Assembly: GCF_001956295.1 (NCBI RefSeq)
Contig: NZ_MRTD01000015.1
Coordinates: 1 to 64,000, forward strand
DNA length: 64,000 nt
From: Paenibacillus sp. FSL A5-0031
GTDB taxonomy: Bacteria > Bacillota > Bacilli > Paenibacillales > Paenibacillaceae
Direction of reading: 5' to 3'
Shown here piece after piece: positions 34,332-43,815 of the stretch. A program made the translations under genes and the position numbers. The stretch's first letter is position 1. Every line of letters starts with the position of its first letter. A model generated the notes under the pieces. It did not search any database. It was not told the DNA's origin and saw only the letters and a program-made list of their open reading frames with translations.

Positions 34332-36887
34332 TTATCCCCCCTTAACGATGTAATCATGGGCTTCAATGGTCACACCATCCGTATGCACAACGGCATCGCT
34401 GTAATTTACGTATACCGTCAAGCCACTCTCATATACGGTTTTGTAAGTGCGTTCCGCCAGCTTTTCGTGCTTGATCATGCTCTGACCGCGGACCTGCCGC
34501 AGCACTGCATTCACTTCGCCATAAGCGTCGACAGCCTCATCAAACCATTGCTCATAATCATTCGAATAAAGATAACTGAATCGAGTGTCCTTAAGGACGG
34601 ACGGCTCCGCATAGAACCAGCTAAAGTAGACATTTGAACCCGTTTCAAGCGAGCGCAGTACACTTTCCCTAATGTCTTGCTCATCAGCCATGTTGTATGC
34701 TTTTCCCGCATATTCGATATAACCATGCAGCACCATTTGGTTAAACGGTATCGACTCACCGGCTAGCTGGTATTCATTGCTTTTTTGCGGCATGTTTAGA
34801 ATATGCGATACATACGGAAGCACATAAGCATTGCCGCCATTGACCATTATGCTTGGAGACATCTCCGAAATGGCTTCGAGCTGATCTGTAACGATTCGTT
34901 TTGCGTCCTCTCTTGTCACCTCTGCATTTCTTCGGAAATCCGAATAAAGCTCAGAGCCCAGATCCCTTAAGGAAATAGCTCCAGGATTCAGCTTCTTGAA
35001 ATCAGACAGGAAGCCGCTGACCGTTGAATTTAGTTTTCTTGGAGTCAACAAATAGTGTGACAACAGCTCGTTATGCCGAAAATACGCTGCGCGATCGAAC
35101 TCATAAATTTTCGCGTAGCGCCGAGAAATGTACTGGGCAGAGTCTTTGCTCGGGCTAAATTTCCCGGAATTCTCATAGATATGCTGGAAGGCTGCATCCG
35201 GATAAAACCCGCCTCCGGTCTTCTGGAGCTTTTCTACTAATCGCTTCCAATCACCTTTGCTACCTATCACGTTATCCATGTCGATATTCGAAGCTATCGT
35301 ATGATTTAGGCCTTCATTAAACCAGCCCTTGTAACTCAGCCGTATATTTTGTATTTGCTTGCCGTGAAGCTGATCAACGAGCTGCTCAGCTTCCTTCAAA
35401 TTCGTTAAAGGCACAAGAGCCTCATAGGGAAAACCTAACAGGTTTTTCTTTTTCGGGATGCTGCCAACAAGCTCCATATAAAATGGCGCATCTCCTTCTG
35501 CTTTCAGCTTTGTTAGCCCATCCGCCTTCTCCAGATAAGTGCGATAGCTTGCTGCCATGCCCGAGTAATCAGCCTCATCGCCGCTTAATAAGGAATAACG
35601 AATTTTTAAATTCCCCTTATACGTCTCCTTTGGCGTTTTGTGCATGATCTCATTATTGCTTAAACGCACCTCGTCCTTCGGCAAAATAATGAACTGGGCA
35701 GCAATCGTATTAAACTCATGCAATCGCCCGCTTATATCCGCTGAAAGCTTGGCGAGTGCTTCCCCCTGCTCAATAATGGCAAGAAAAGCAGCATCGTTCT
35801 TTTTCATTCCGAATACCGGCAACCGGTTTGGCTCAAGCGTATTAAACTTTTCATTAACATAGATCGAGCTGTCTTCACCGTATATCGGGATCAGGATAGG
35901 CTGCGCTTGAATATTTCCAGTGTTGAACCTAATAAGCGTTCCCGACCCGTCAGGAAGAAAGAGGTAGCCGTCATCCTTCTGGCCCGCAGCTCCGAAATTT
36001 TCTAGAAGACTGATCGAATGAATCCGATAAGGCGGAGTATCTTCAGTGATGGTCGATGTATCCACTGAAGCGATTAGATCTCTGCCATCCAACGTGTATT
36101 CAATCGCTGCTGAAAATTTCGGTTTAACCGATTCTTCAGCTGCTCCACCGCCATCTCCCTCACCATTATCGATAGCAAAATCCTCTTCCGTATATTCCGC
36201 CTTCTCAAAGATTGCCAATAGCTTTTTCACGACAGCTTTTGGTATTTCTCGGCGTTCGTAAATACCCTGCTCCTCATTTAGCTTGTATCTAACCTTCAGC
36301 TGTTCTTGATCCGCTGGATCTTCCAATCGCTTCAGCAATCTTTCTTCGAACCGCTCCTTGCTTATCTTCTGCGGTATGGACTCGAGCCCTTTCTGCGGAT
36401 CACCGAACTGATAGGTGACCGTCACCCCATTATCCGCTTGCTTGATTTCAAACTGATTAAATTTCACGCTGTTGTTATAGCTGTCATAATCCTTGTTCTG
36501 ACCGCTCTTCGTGAGGTAAACGAAAGAGATTTGGGAGGATAATTTCCCCTTTAAATAAGGTGAAGCAAGCTTATCCTCCGTGCTGTCAGGATTCGAGCGC
36601 CAAGTATTCCCGCTTTTTTTATCCACGACCGCGATTTCAGCAGTAGCTTTGCTAATATAAAGTCGAAGCGCATCGTTCTCCAGCACCGGATCAAGACCTT
36701 CTATTCGAGGTTCCACTTGAGCGGATGCGTCCAGTGCACGAAGCGAAGCATCCGTTGCCGCGGCATCTTTACTCGGCGTCCCGGAAGTGAGGGTGCTGTT
36801 AACCGTTCCCGATGTGCAAGCGGGCAGCGACAGCATCGCGAGAAGCAGGGACAATGCCACCCATTTCCGTGTATTGTGCTTTGACAT
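34332..36887 (-). CDS. DUF5696 lipoprotein (module 1)
   Basis: 851 residues. Lipoprotein signal with lipobox LPAC (Cys24), so anchored on the outer membrane face. Two parts: an N-terminal beta-rich half (about 60-420) with NDALRLYISKATAEIAVVDKKSG, and a C-terminal half with barrel-like strands (NIRLSYKGWFNEG, GGGFYPDAAFQHIYE, AISLRDLGSELYSD, IMVNGGNAYVLPY) and a beta tail. This layout recalls glycoside hydrolases, but no catalytic acid is provable from sequence alone. It sits between the Yip1 protein and a permease pair; a close paralogue is at 59750. Starts after GGGAGGG. Function unknown. Confidence 0.85.
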   Translation of the reverse strand: MSKHNTRKWVALSLLLAMLSLPACTSGTVNSTLTSGTPSKDAAATDASLRALDASAQVEPRIEGLDPVLENDALRLYISKATAEIAVVDKKSGNTWRSNPDSTEDKLASPYLKGKLSSQISFVYLTKSGQNKDYDSYNNSVKFNQFEIKQADNGVTVTYQFGDPQKGLESIPQKISKERFEERLLKRLEDPADQEQLKVRYKLNEEQGIYERREIPKAVVKKLLAIFEKAEYTEEDFAIDNGEGDGGGAAEESVKPKFSAAIEYTLDGRDLIASVDTSTITEDTPPYRIHSISLLENFGAAGQKDDGYLFLPDGSGTLIRFNTGNIQAQPILIPIYGEDSSIYVNEKFNTLEPNRLPVFGMKKNDAAFLAIIEQGEALAKLSADISGRLHEFNTIAAQFIILPKDEVRLSNNEIMHKTPKETYKGNLKIRYSLLSGDEADYSGMAASYRTYLEKADGLTKLKAEGDAPFYMELVGSIPKKKNLLGFPYEALVPLTNLKEAEQLVDQLHGKQIQNIRLSYKGWFNEGLNHTIASNIDMDNVIGSKGDWKRLVEKLQKTGGGFYPDAAFQHIYENSGKFSPSKDSAQYISRRYAKIYEFDRAAYFRHNELLSHYLLTPRKLNSTVSGFLSDFKKLNPGAISLRDLGSELYSDFRRNAEVTREDAKRIVTDQLEAISEMSPSIMVNGGNAYVLPYVSHILNMPQKSNEYQLAGESIPFNQMVLHGYIEYAGKAYNMADEQDIRESVLRSLETGSNVYFSWFYAEPSVLKDTRFSYLYSNDYEQWFDEAVDAYGEVNAVLRQVRGQSMIKHEKLAERTYKTVYESGLTVYVNYSDAVVHTDGVTIEAHDYIVKGG

Positions 36888-36891
36888 GGCA

Positions 36892-38979
36892 TTATCCCTC
36901 CCCTAGTCTAAACATCGCTTCTTTGTACACCGTAGCTGCGAAGGAAAGCATCTGCTGCGCTAAGCTGAAGAAAAGCAAGCCTAAGAAGATGATGATGCCC
37001 ATCACAAGCATCGTTAGCAGCATCGTAATGACCGTTTTCCCCACCGTATACTGATGAACGGTAAGCATACCGACAAATAACAATCCAAAAAACCACAAGA
37101 AGCCGATTGACTCCAGCAATCGATAGAACGAGCCTTCCTGAATCGTAATGACATTGGATAATAAAATGAGCGGAATTTGCATCAGTACAACTGGAATAAG
37201 CGCATAGGCGGTAGCCATTACAATTTCTTTGAATTTCCCCTCGCCATCCATCAGCGTCGTCATCGACCAGTTGGCGATGCACCATAGAAAAAATGGGAGC
37301 ACAATAAATTTAATCTCATCAAGCACGTTTACATTCTCTGCATTGACCGTTGGATTAAAGATAAAGCCAGTAAACTGCCTTTTGAGTACGTAGAGAAGTG
37401 AGAGAATAAGCAGCAGCAGCAAAGCAAACCAGATCTTACCTTTTCGCTCGAACTTCAGCTCCCAGAATCCATTAAACGGATGGAAGATCGTATACCAGCC
37501 CATTCCCACTACGCCAGGCTCAGCTGTTCTACGCTTGATAAGCACTCTCGCAGCGATGAGCAGAACGACTGCTATTATCGCTACTGCCGCAATTTTCCCG
37601 AAATGCTCCCACATGAAATCCTTGCGGTAACGTTCAAAAGCCCGTGAATAATATTGCGTGTGCATGCCCAGCTCAAAATGCTTCATCGCTTCGTAATTAT
37701 GTCCTTGTCTGAGCTCCGCTTTCCCGATTCCCAAATAAGCGATTTCGAGATTGTTGTTTAATCGCAAAGCCTCGCGCCATTTCTCGACCGACTTTTCTTC
37801 CTCGCCAATATCATTATTAATAACGGCTTCTCGAATCACCTTTCCATAGCGCGTTGGCTCAAACATGACCAGCTGATTCAAGCCTTTATCTAGCACAATC
37901 ATCTTATCGCCTAACATGTCAATGTCGGTTGGCGTCTTAAACGTCCCTACCTGCTCACCAAGCAGTCCGTAAATATACATCAGCTTGCCTTCTCTGTCGT
38001 ACGTAAAGATTCTCCCGCGCGTGCTGTCCAAAATGCTGTAAATCCCATTTCGATCAAGCGCGACGCTTTGAATAGCTGATGTTCCGGGCCGTGTGCCTCC
38101 TGTTCGGAATCGAATATCACCTTTTGGGGGCTGGTAGCCCGTTCTCTTCAGCACGTCCGTTCCAGATGGATTCAGACGCTTAACCGGTGTGTCCGAGAAT
38201 GCCTCGCTTGTCGTAGCATAAACAAAGCCCTCACTGTCAATATCGACGTTGTTGAATTCGACAGGGATAAAGAGCACCATTTTGGAACGCTGCTCCTTCG
38301 TCATGACGCGCTTCCAGAACAAATCCGCGGCACTGTAGCGTACTTTATTGACCCCCATAAACCCTGAGAACTTGCCGCCGGAATCAAACTGCATAATGCC
38401 ATTGAACACGCCTTTTCCGACAACATATAAACGACCCGCTGAATCTCCGACCAGCTTGATCGGCTCATAGACAAAGTTCCCGCCCAGCACATCGCTCTCC
38501 GGAGCGCCAATGACGCGTACCAGCTCGCCTTCCTTCGTTAGTTCAACAATGCGTTTATTTCCTGTATCGGCAATGAACAAATGTCCATTTGAATGTACGA
38601 AGATCCCTTGCGGAGCTGAGAAGCTATCCTCTTTATTGCCATTCACAAAAGCATCAATCGTCTGAATTACGCTTGCTTGCTCATCAAGCACTACGATGCG
38701 GTTATTCCCTGTATCCGCGACATAGATCTCATTGTCAGCGGTGATGAACAAATCCTCTGGCGATTTGAATGGTCCGGAGCTTAACTGCTCCCCGCCGATT
38801 TGCTTCACTGGCAAGTACGGCACAGGCGCTGGCTCAGGATCTCCCCACCACGAATAATTGTAGCCATCGTATGGCGCAGCATAGACCGGAACCGAAATGC
38901 CAACCAGGATCAGCATTAGTGGGAAGAGCAGCAGCAATTTACATAATCGATTCAACGTAAGCCTCCCCTTTCCCATCAT
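36892..38979 (-). CDS. NHL beta-propeller - TPR - Yip1 membrane protein (module 1)
   Basis: 695 residues with an unusual order of parts: signal segment (cleavage near AYA, about 34), NHL-type repeats about 60-380 (FKSPEDLFITADNEIYVADTGNNRIVVLD, then FSAPQGIFVHSNGHLFIADTGNKRIVEL), a TPR-like helical stretch (about 385-440), one transmembrane helix (about 462-480) and a Yip1 domain with several helices (500-690, with WELKFERKG, MDGEGKFKEI). Outside: propeller and TPR, inside: tail. Overlaps the previous permease by 4 bp (ATGA). Homologue at 62364. Role unknown; likely a membrane scaffold or sensor for the importer. Confidence 0.88.
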   Translation of the reverse strand: MMGKGRLTLNRLCKLLLLFPLMLILVGISVPVYAAPYDGYNYSWWGDPEPAPVPYLPVKQIGGEQLSSGPFKSPEDLFITADNEIYVADTGNNRIVVLDEQASVIQTIDAFVNGNKEDSFSAPQGIFVHSNGHLFIADTGNKRIVELTKEGELVRVIGAPESDVLGGNFVYEPIKLVGDSAGRLYVVGKGVFNGIMQFDSGGKFSGFMGVNKVRYSAADLFWKRVMTKEQRSKMVLFIPVEFNNVDIDSEGFVYATTSEAFSDTPVKRLNPSGTDVLKRTGYQPPKGDIRFRTGGTRPGTSAIQSVALDRNGIYSILDSTRGRIFTYDREGKLMYIYGLLGEQVGTFKTPTDIDMLGDKMIVLDKGLNQLVMFEPTRYGKVIREAVINNDIGEEEKSVEKWREALRLNNNLEIAYLGIGKAELRQGHNYEAMKHFELGMHTQYYSRAFERYRKDFMWEHFGKIAAVAIIAVVLLIAARVLIKRRTAEPGVVGMGWYTIFHPFNGFWELKFERKGKIWFALLLLLILSLLYVLKRQFTGFIFNPTVNAENVNVLDEIKFIVLPFFLWCIANWSMTTLMDGEGKFKEIVMATAYALIPVVLMQIPLILLSNVITIQEGSFYRLLESIGFLWFFGLLFVGMLTVHQYTVGKTVITMLLTMLVMGIIIFLGLLFFSLAQQMLSFAATVYKEAMFRLGEG

Positions 38980-39848
38980 TCTTTCATGCCAGAGGTTGAC
39001 ATCGTTTGAATAACGCTGCTCTGCGATAGCACAAAGATGAGAATCGGAACGGTGAGCAGCAGCAATGTTGCTGCCATCGAAGGACCCGTTCGTGCGATGC
39101 CTCCCGCCAGAATCTGACTTAATGCGTAATCAATGGTTTTGAGCTGCTCACTGTAAATGTACATTGAGCCCGCTGCTCCGCCTGCCCCCCATAAACCTTG
39201 GAAAGAGAAAATAACTAGCGTAAGCCATGCAGGTTTGACAACAGGCATAACGACACTCCAGAAAATGCGAACTTCACTGCAACCATCAATCTGTGCAGCT
39301 TCGAGCAGCGCATCCGGTATTTGCTCCATAAACTGTTTCATAAGATACAGCCCAAGCGAGGAGCCAATTGCCGGAATAATAACCGCCCAGTGGGTATCCA
39401 GAAAACCGAGCCATGACATCGTCATGTAATTCGTAATCTGAGTAACCGTAGCTGAGAACATTAGCGATAGGACTACAATGGTAAAAAGGAATCCCTTTCC
39501 TGGAAATTTCCGCTTCGCCAGTGGATAAGCTGCGAGGGAAGCAATGAGCACATGACCGACCGTACCAACAATTGCAATAAAAAAAGTGTTATAAATGTAA
39601 CGAGTAAAAGGCACCCATGAGCCGGAAAGCAGATGATATAAGTCCGTAAAGTTAGTGAATGTTGGATTTTTGACCAAAAAATCAGGCGGAAACTTCAAAA
39701 TTTCGTTAATCGGCTTGAATGCATTGCTGATCACAAATACAAGCGGCATTGCCATAAAATAACCTACTGCTGCAAGCAGCAAGAACAGAAAGACATCGCC
39801 CATCCATGAGCGGCTTATTCTTTTTTTTCTTAGACGAATTGTGATCAT
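38976..39848 (-). CDS. CUT1 ABC importer permease, MalG-like (first pair)
   Basis: 290 residues with six hydrophobic segments and EAA loop LEAAQIDGCSEVRIFWSVVMP. Second gene of the permease pair that follows the two binding proteins. Stop overlaps the next gene by 4 bp (ATGA). Distinct in sequence from the permeases at 32416 and 57907, so the operon encodes two different importers or one with alternative permeases. Weak GGTGAG upstream of ATG. Confidence 0.93.
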   Translation of the reverse strand: MITIRLRKKRISRSWMGDVFLFLLLAAVGYFMAMPLVFVISNAFKPINEILKFPPDFLVKNPTFTNFTDLYHLLSGSWVPFTRYIYNTFFIAIVGTVGHVLIASLAAYPLAKRKFPGKGFLFTIVVLSLMFSATVTQITNYMTMSWLGFLDTHWAVIIPAIGSSLGLYLMKQFMEQIPDALLEAAQIDGCSEVRIFWSVVMPVVKPAWLTLVIFSFQGLWGAGGAAGSMYIYSEQLKTIDYALSQILAGGIARTGPSMAATLLLLTVPILIFVLSQSSVIQTMSTSGMKE

Positions 39849-39850
39849 CG

Positions 39851-40804
39851 CTACTCACCGACCTTCGCCAGCAGCCTACGCACAATGAGATTCGAGCCGA
39901 GCATCATTGCGAACAGCACGGTCGCAATAGCTGAGGCGTATCCCATCTCAAAGCGAATGGAGCCGTAATCCATTAAATGCGTAACGATCGTATGACCCGC
40001 ATACTTCACGCTTGGGAACCCAGCGAGCGCAGTCGCAACCTCCGCAACGCCGAAGGAAGCTGTAATTTGGATGACCGCGCCAAACATCAGCATCGGCCTC
40101 ATTGAAGGCAGCGTAATGAACCAAAGCTCCTGCCAGCGGTTGCGTATGCCATCGATCGCACCTGCCTCGAATAATGTTTTATCAAGTCCTTGGAGTCCTG
40201 CGATAAAGGCAAGAAAACTCGTTCCAAGGCTGAGCCAAAGCTGTACGATAATGATGATCGGAAGAATATATTTTGGTGTCTTGAGCCAAAGGATGGGCTC
40301 CAATATCAAATGCCACTTGAGCAGGAAAGCATTGATATATCCATAGGAATCGCTGCTGAACAAGAGCGTCCACACGATAAAGGCGCTCCCTGACAAGGCA
40401 GGCGCATAAAAAACCAGCGTCGCAAAAGCTCTAATCTTTGGCGGAAACTCATTAATAATCCACGCGAGCACAAAACAAGCGATATAACTGACAGGTCCTG
40501 TGATTGCGGCGAAGATCAGCGTGTTTTTGAGAGCGATTAGAAACACATCGTCCCTAACGAACAATTGAGCGTAATTGCGCCAGCCTACCCACTTCGGAAA
40601 CTCCAGCATATTAAAGTTAGTGAAGCTGACCAGCAGCGATAAGCAGACGGGAAGGACGGTAAAGGTGAAGAAGATCAGAAAGAACGGTGCAATCATGGCA
40701 TATAAAACCTTGTTCTTCGAAACTTCCTTCCACTTCAGATTCAACCGCGGCCGCAGCGTTTTGCTGTCCAATTTTAACTTGCTTTTTTTAACAAGCTGAA
40801 TCAT
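39851..40804 (-). CDS. CUT1 ABC importer permease, MalF-like (first pair)
   Basis: 317 residues with a basic N-tail, six hydrophobic segments and EAA loop FEAGAIDGIRNRWQELWFITLP (third residue G, a mild departure from EAA). GGAGGGG 5 nt before ATG. Directly after the second binding protein (15 bp gap). With the next gene it forms the membrane channel for one or both binding proteins upstream. Confidence 0.93.
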   Translation of the reverse strand: MIQLVKKSKLKLDSKTLRPRLNLKWKEVSKNKVLYAMIAPFFLIFFTFTVLPVCLSLLVSFTNFNMLEFPKWVGWRNYAQLFVRDDVFLIALKNTLIFAAITGPVSYIACFVLAWIINEFPPKIRAFATLVFYAPALSGSAFIVWTLLFSSDSYGYINAFLLKWHLILEPILWLKTPKYILPIIIIVQLWLSLGTSFLAFIAGLQGLDKTLFEAGAIDGIRNRWQELWFITLPSMRPMLMFGAVIQITASFGVAEVATALAGFPSVKYAGHTIVTHLMDYGSIRFEMGYASAIATVLFAMMLGSNLIVRRLLAKVGE

Positions 40805-40819
40805 ATGGACCCCTCCCTT

Positions 40820-43714
40820 CTACTTTGTCGGCAAATCAAATTCTTCGCGCTTGATCGTAATTTCCTGATTGATCGTTCGGACATAGTTTTCCAGCGTTTC
40901 CCGCGGTTCGCTGCCGTCGGTGTACACCTCGTAAAAGGCATTATAGATGTGCCGATCGAGCGAATAGCCGCCTGGGACAGCAGGTCTGCCGACGACCCAG
41001 TTCAGCTCTTCAACCAGCTGATTCATTTCCTTTGCTGACCATGGAAGACGCTGCAAAGCTTCTAAATTCGCAGCTGCATATCGCGCCGATTCCCCTAATA
41101 TCGCTTCCATCTCACGCCCAAACGTGACCTGTGCCTCGGTGTCCGTCCACCATTTCATAAACGCCCAGCCTGCCTCTTTATTTTTGGCGTCTTTGAACAT
41201 CACTGTGCCTGTAGCTGAGCTAAGTGTGTCGTGGCGAACGGTCCCCGCCTCGCTCTTCGTGCCCGGAACCGCGACAAAACTCCACTGGCCTCTAATTTCC
41301 GGGGCAAAAATCGTCAAGAAATTGAACGTGGTATAATCCGCAATACCAATTGGCATCTCACCTGTGCGGAAACGATTAATGAAATCAAATTCAATTGGCA
41401 GCTTATAGTTGGTATACAGCTCCGTCCACTTTTGGAACGATTCTATGCCAATGGCTGAATCAAGATCCGTTGCAATACCGTCTTTCTGGTAATATTGGCC
41501 GCCATTTTGATAAAGCATTGATTCAAACACGATATTTTGCGGCAGCGCCAAATCCATGTTGTGCTTCTGGAGCTCGGGGATGATACGGTACATATCCTCC
41601 CATGTTTGCGGCACGTCCAAATGCAGCTCTTCCAAAATATCTTTGCGATAGAAAAGCATTGGGAACGATTGTGTTTCTGGTAAAGCAAACACGCCGTTCT
41701 GATACTTAAAGCTTGCGAAAGCGCTATCCATAAACCGGTCCTTAACCTGTTCAAACTCCGGGAAGCTGGATAAATCCTGAAGTGCGTTCCGCATCGCAAA
41801 GTTGATTACATCGCCTTGGGTCAGCGCGATATCGGGGCCTTTCCCCGCTAGCGTTGCCGGCAGAACGACTGCTGGATTCACGAGCTGTAAATTAACTGAA
41901 ATGCCGGTTTGCGGCGTAAAGGTGTTGTCAATCATAGACCGAAGCAGCTGAGCCTGATCTCTTCCTGCTGCAATCCACACGGTTACTTCCTTGTCTCCTT
42001 GCTTGACGTTGCTGATGTGGCTATAGTCTTCGGAAAAGGATCTGGCAAAGGACATCACTTCATGTACAGACTTCCCGATAATTCCAGTACTGACCTTCGG
42101 CACAGGTACGTCCTGCGATTTGAAAAACAAATAATCGATTTCAAGCGGCTGTTGATTTACGGTAAGCAGCCAAGTGCCGAGGGCAGTCACATTATCCTTG
42201 AAGCCTTTGAGCCGTGAGGTCAACGTCTCGGTACGGCTTCCAATATCCTTCAATTGATAGGAGGTTGTTCTTAAGATTGTCGTGCTGGCGCTCGTGCCGC
42301 CAACCAGCTCATCCATCCGATCTGCTGCAGCGGTAAGAAACTCGCTCTGCTCCTTAAACACCTTTTGCAGCTCAGGAATTTTTTTCTCCAGCTCATAATC
42401 GCGAAGAGGGTCTGGTGAAGCCGAAGTGATCATGATGATTTTGAGATACAATGCGTTAAGCTGCTGGATGCTGGAACGCACCATTCGAATAATTTCAGCG
42501 AGGTCGCCCATCGTCAGCTCCAGCTTGATTTCATGCTTCCCCTTGGTCAAATAAAATAAATACGGCTTGCCATCCTCGCCAGGCATTCCAATCTGCCATG
42601 AGCCGTCATAACGGAAAGGGATAGCTTCCGCCTCCTTGAACGGAATTTTCCCGTCGATGGAAAGCTCTCTAACCACGTTGACGCCTCTGACCGTATTTTG
42701 CTTGTATCTTAGGCCAAATTCATAAAGCCCGTCTTCTGGAATATCAAGGTTCCACGAAATCCACTGTCCGGGAATTTTCCAGTTGACGCCTCCGATTGTA
42801 TTCATTCTAATTTTTGATACATGATAGGGTTCCGTGCCAGGACTGGAGCGATCATTCAGCGGATACAATGAGGGATTTGATTTGAACGCGGCGTCCTCGC
42901 CTTGAAGCTTAATAAACAAGCCGTTCGTCGCACTATAGCCTTGCTCTTGATACCCTTGCGCTACTTTCTCATAAGAAGGAATTTCTTCTTGCTGGTAAAG
43001 CTTCAAATAGTCTATAATCATCGGTTCTCTTAGAGAAACGAGTGAAATTCGATGTTGGCCTTTGGATAGATAAAAGGAGAACGGCTCACGATAATAACCT
43101 TCCGCATCACGCAATACTCTCTCCTGCCACTGCGGGCTTTCAACTTGTCTCGGCCGTAAATCATTTTGCTTGGCATCCTGCTCCAGCTCGGCCAGCTCAT
43201 TGCGCCATACCCGTGAGAAAACAAGTCTGGATGCTTCTTCAAAAGGAACTTCACCGTCGATACGCAGCTCTCTCTCAATGGGTGAGGTGTTGCCTTCCAC
43301 CGGAAAATACCGCAAAGACATATGATATAACCCGTCTTCTGGCACATCAACATCCCAATGAATCACACCTGAATCTTCCGTTTCAACGACTGGCGTCTCG
43401 GCACCGTCGTAAACTTCCAATTTTTCAGCATTCATACCCTCAATCGCAGCAAAGGATTCGGCTTCAATTGTTTGAGTGATCGATGGATGCGGCTCATTTG
43501 CATACTCAGCTGCATACTCTTCATAGCGATTTCCTGCTGAAGGGAGGTTTGCTAATTTCTTCTCCAATAAGGCTGATGCCGCATGAGTAGACTCAAGTAT
43601 ATGATCGCTGCCTGAGGAGCGGCTCGCAGGATAAATGGAGACGATTGTCAGGCATAGGACCAGAGCCAGCAGTGCGCCAACCACTCTTTTTGTTTTCCTG
43701 GTTACCTTCAGCAT
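40820..43714 (-). CDS. Extracellular solute-binding protein fused to duplicated carbohydrate-binding-like domains
   Basis: 964 residues, about twice the usual size. N-terminal hydrophobic anchor without a lipobox (residues 11-30). Two similar beta domains: 80-242 and about 300-555; both hold (L/V)D(I/V)PEDGLY..LRY and (R/S)IDG(E/K)(V/I)PF(E/K)EA (118-161 and 319-362), typical of carbohydrate-binding modules. A helical bundle (about 403-525) appears inserted in the second domain. From about 580 a family-1 binding-protein fold follows (ALPETQSFPMLFYRKDIL, GEMPIGIADYTTFN). Second of two binding proteins in the operon; GAGGGG before ATG. Perhaps presents long glycans. Confidence 0.85.
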   Translation of the reverse strand: MLKVTRKTKRVVGALLALVLCLTIVSIYPASRSSGSDHILESTHAASALLEKKLANLPSAGNRYEEYAAEYANEPHPSITQTIEAESFAAIEGMNAEKLEVYDGAETPVVETEDSGVIHWDVDVPEDGLYHMSLRYFPVEGNTSPIERELRIDGEVPFEEASRLVFSRVWRNELAELEQDAKQNDLRPRQVESPQWQERVLRDAEGYYREPFSFYLSKGQHRISLVSLREPMIIDYLKLYQQEEIPSYEKVAQGYQEQGYSATNGLFIKLQGEDAAFKSNPSLYPLNDRSSPGTEPYHVSKIRMNTIGGVNWKIPGQWISWNLDIPEDGLYEFGLRYKQNTVRGVNVVRELSIDGKIPFKEAEAIPFRYDGSWQIGMPGEDGKPYLFYLTKGKHEIKLELTMGDLAEIIRMVRSSIQQLNALYLKIIMITSASPDPLRDYELEKKIPELQKVFKEQSEFLTAAADRMDELVGGTSASTTILRTTSYQLKDIGSRTETLTSRLKGFKDNVTALGTWLLTVNQQPLEIDYLFFKSQDVPVPKVSTGIIGKSVHEVMSFARSFSEDYSHISNVKQGDKEVTVWIAAGRDQAQLLRSMIDNTFTPQTGISVNLQLVNPAVVLPATLAGKGPDIALTQGDVINFAMRNALQDLSSFPEFEQVKDRFMDSAFASFKYQNGVFALPETQSFPMLFYRKDILEELHLDVPQTWEDMYRIIPELQKHNMDLALPQNIVFESMLYQNGGQYYQKDGIATDLDSAIGIESFQKWTELYTNYKLPIEFDFINRFRTGEMPIGIADYTTFNFLTIFAPEIRGQWSFVAVPGTKSEAGTVRHDTLSSATGTVMFKDAKNKEAGWAFMKWWTDTEAQVTFGREMEAILGESARYAAANLEALQRLPWSAKEMNQLVEELNWVVGRPAVPGGYSLDRHIYNAFYEVYTDGSEPRETLENYVRTINQEITIKREEFDLPTK

Positions 43715-43759
43715 GCGAACCCCTCATTCCTCTTTAAATGGTCGTCCATATAAAAGGAT

Positions 43760-43782
43760 GGGAATCCCTTATGGGGATTCCC
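43760..43782 (-). other. Intergenic stem-loop between the two binding-protein genes
   Basis: GGGAATCCC (43760-43768) pairs with GGGATTCCC (43774-43782), 9 bp and a 5-nt loop, 33 bp after the first binding-protein stop. No T-run, so it is more likely an mRNA-stabilising or partial-termination element that keeps the first gene's transcript more abundant than the rest. Confidence 0.65.
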
Positions 43783-43815
43783 TGCGATGCTGTTTCATCA
43801 ATCTAGTCTCATCCT

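Noticed and set aside
43042..43479. 145-residue plus-strand frame opposite the large binding protein
   Set aside because: Antisense to a clear protein domain; composition is that of a shadow frame.
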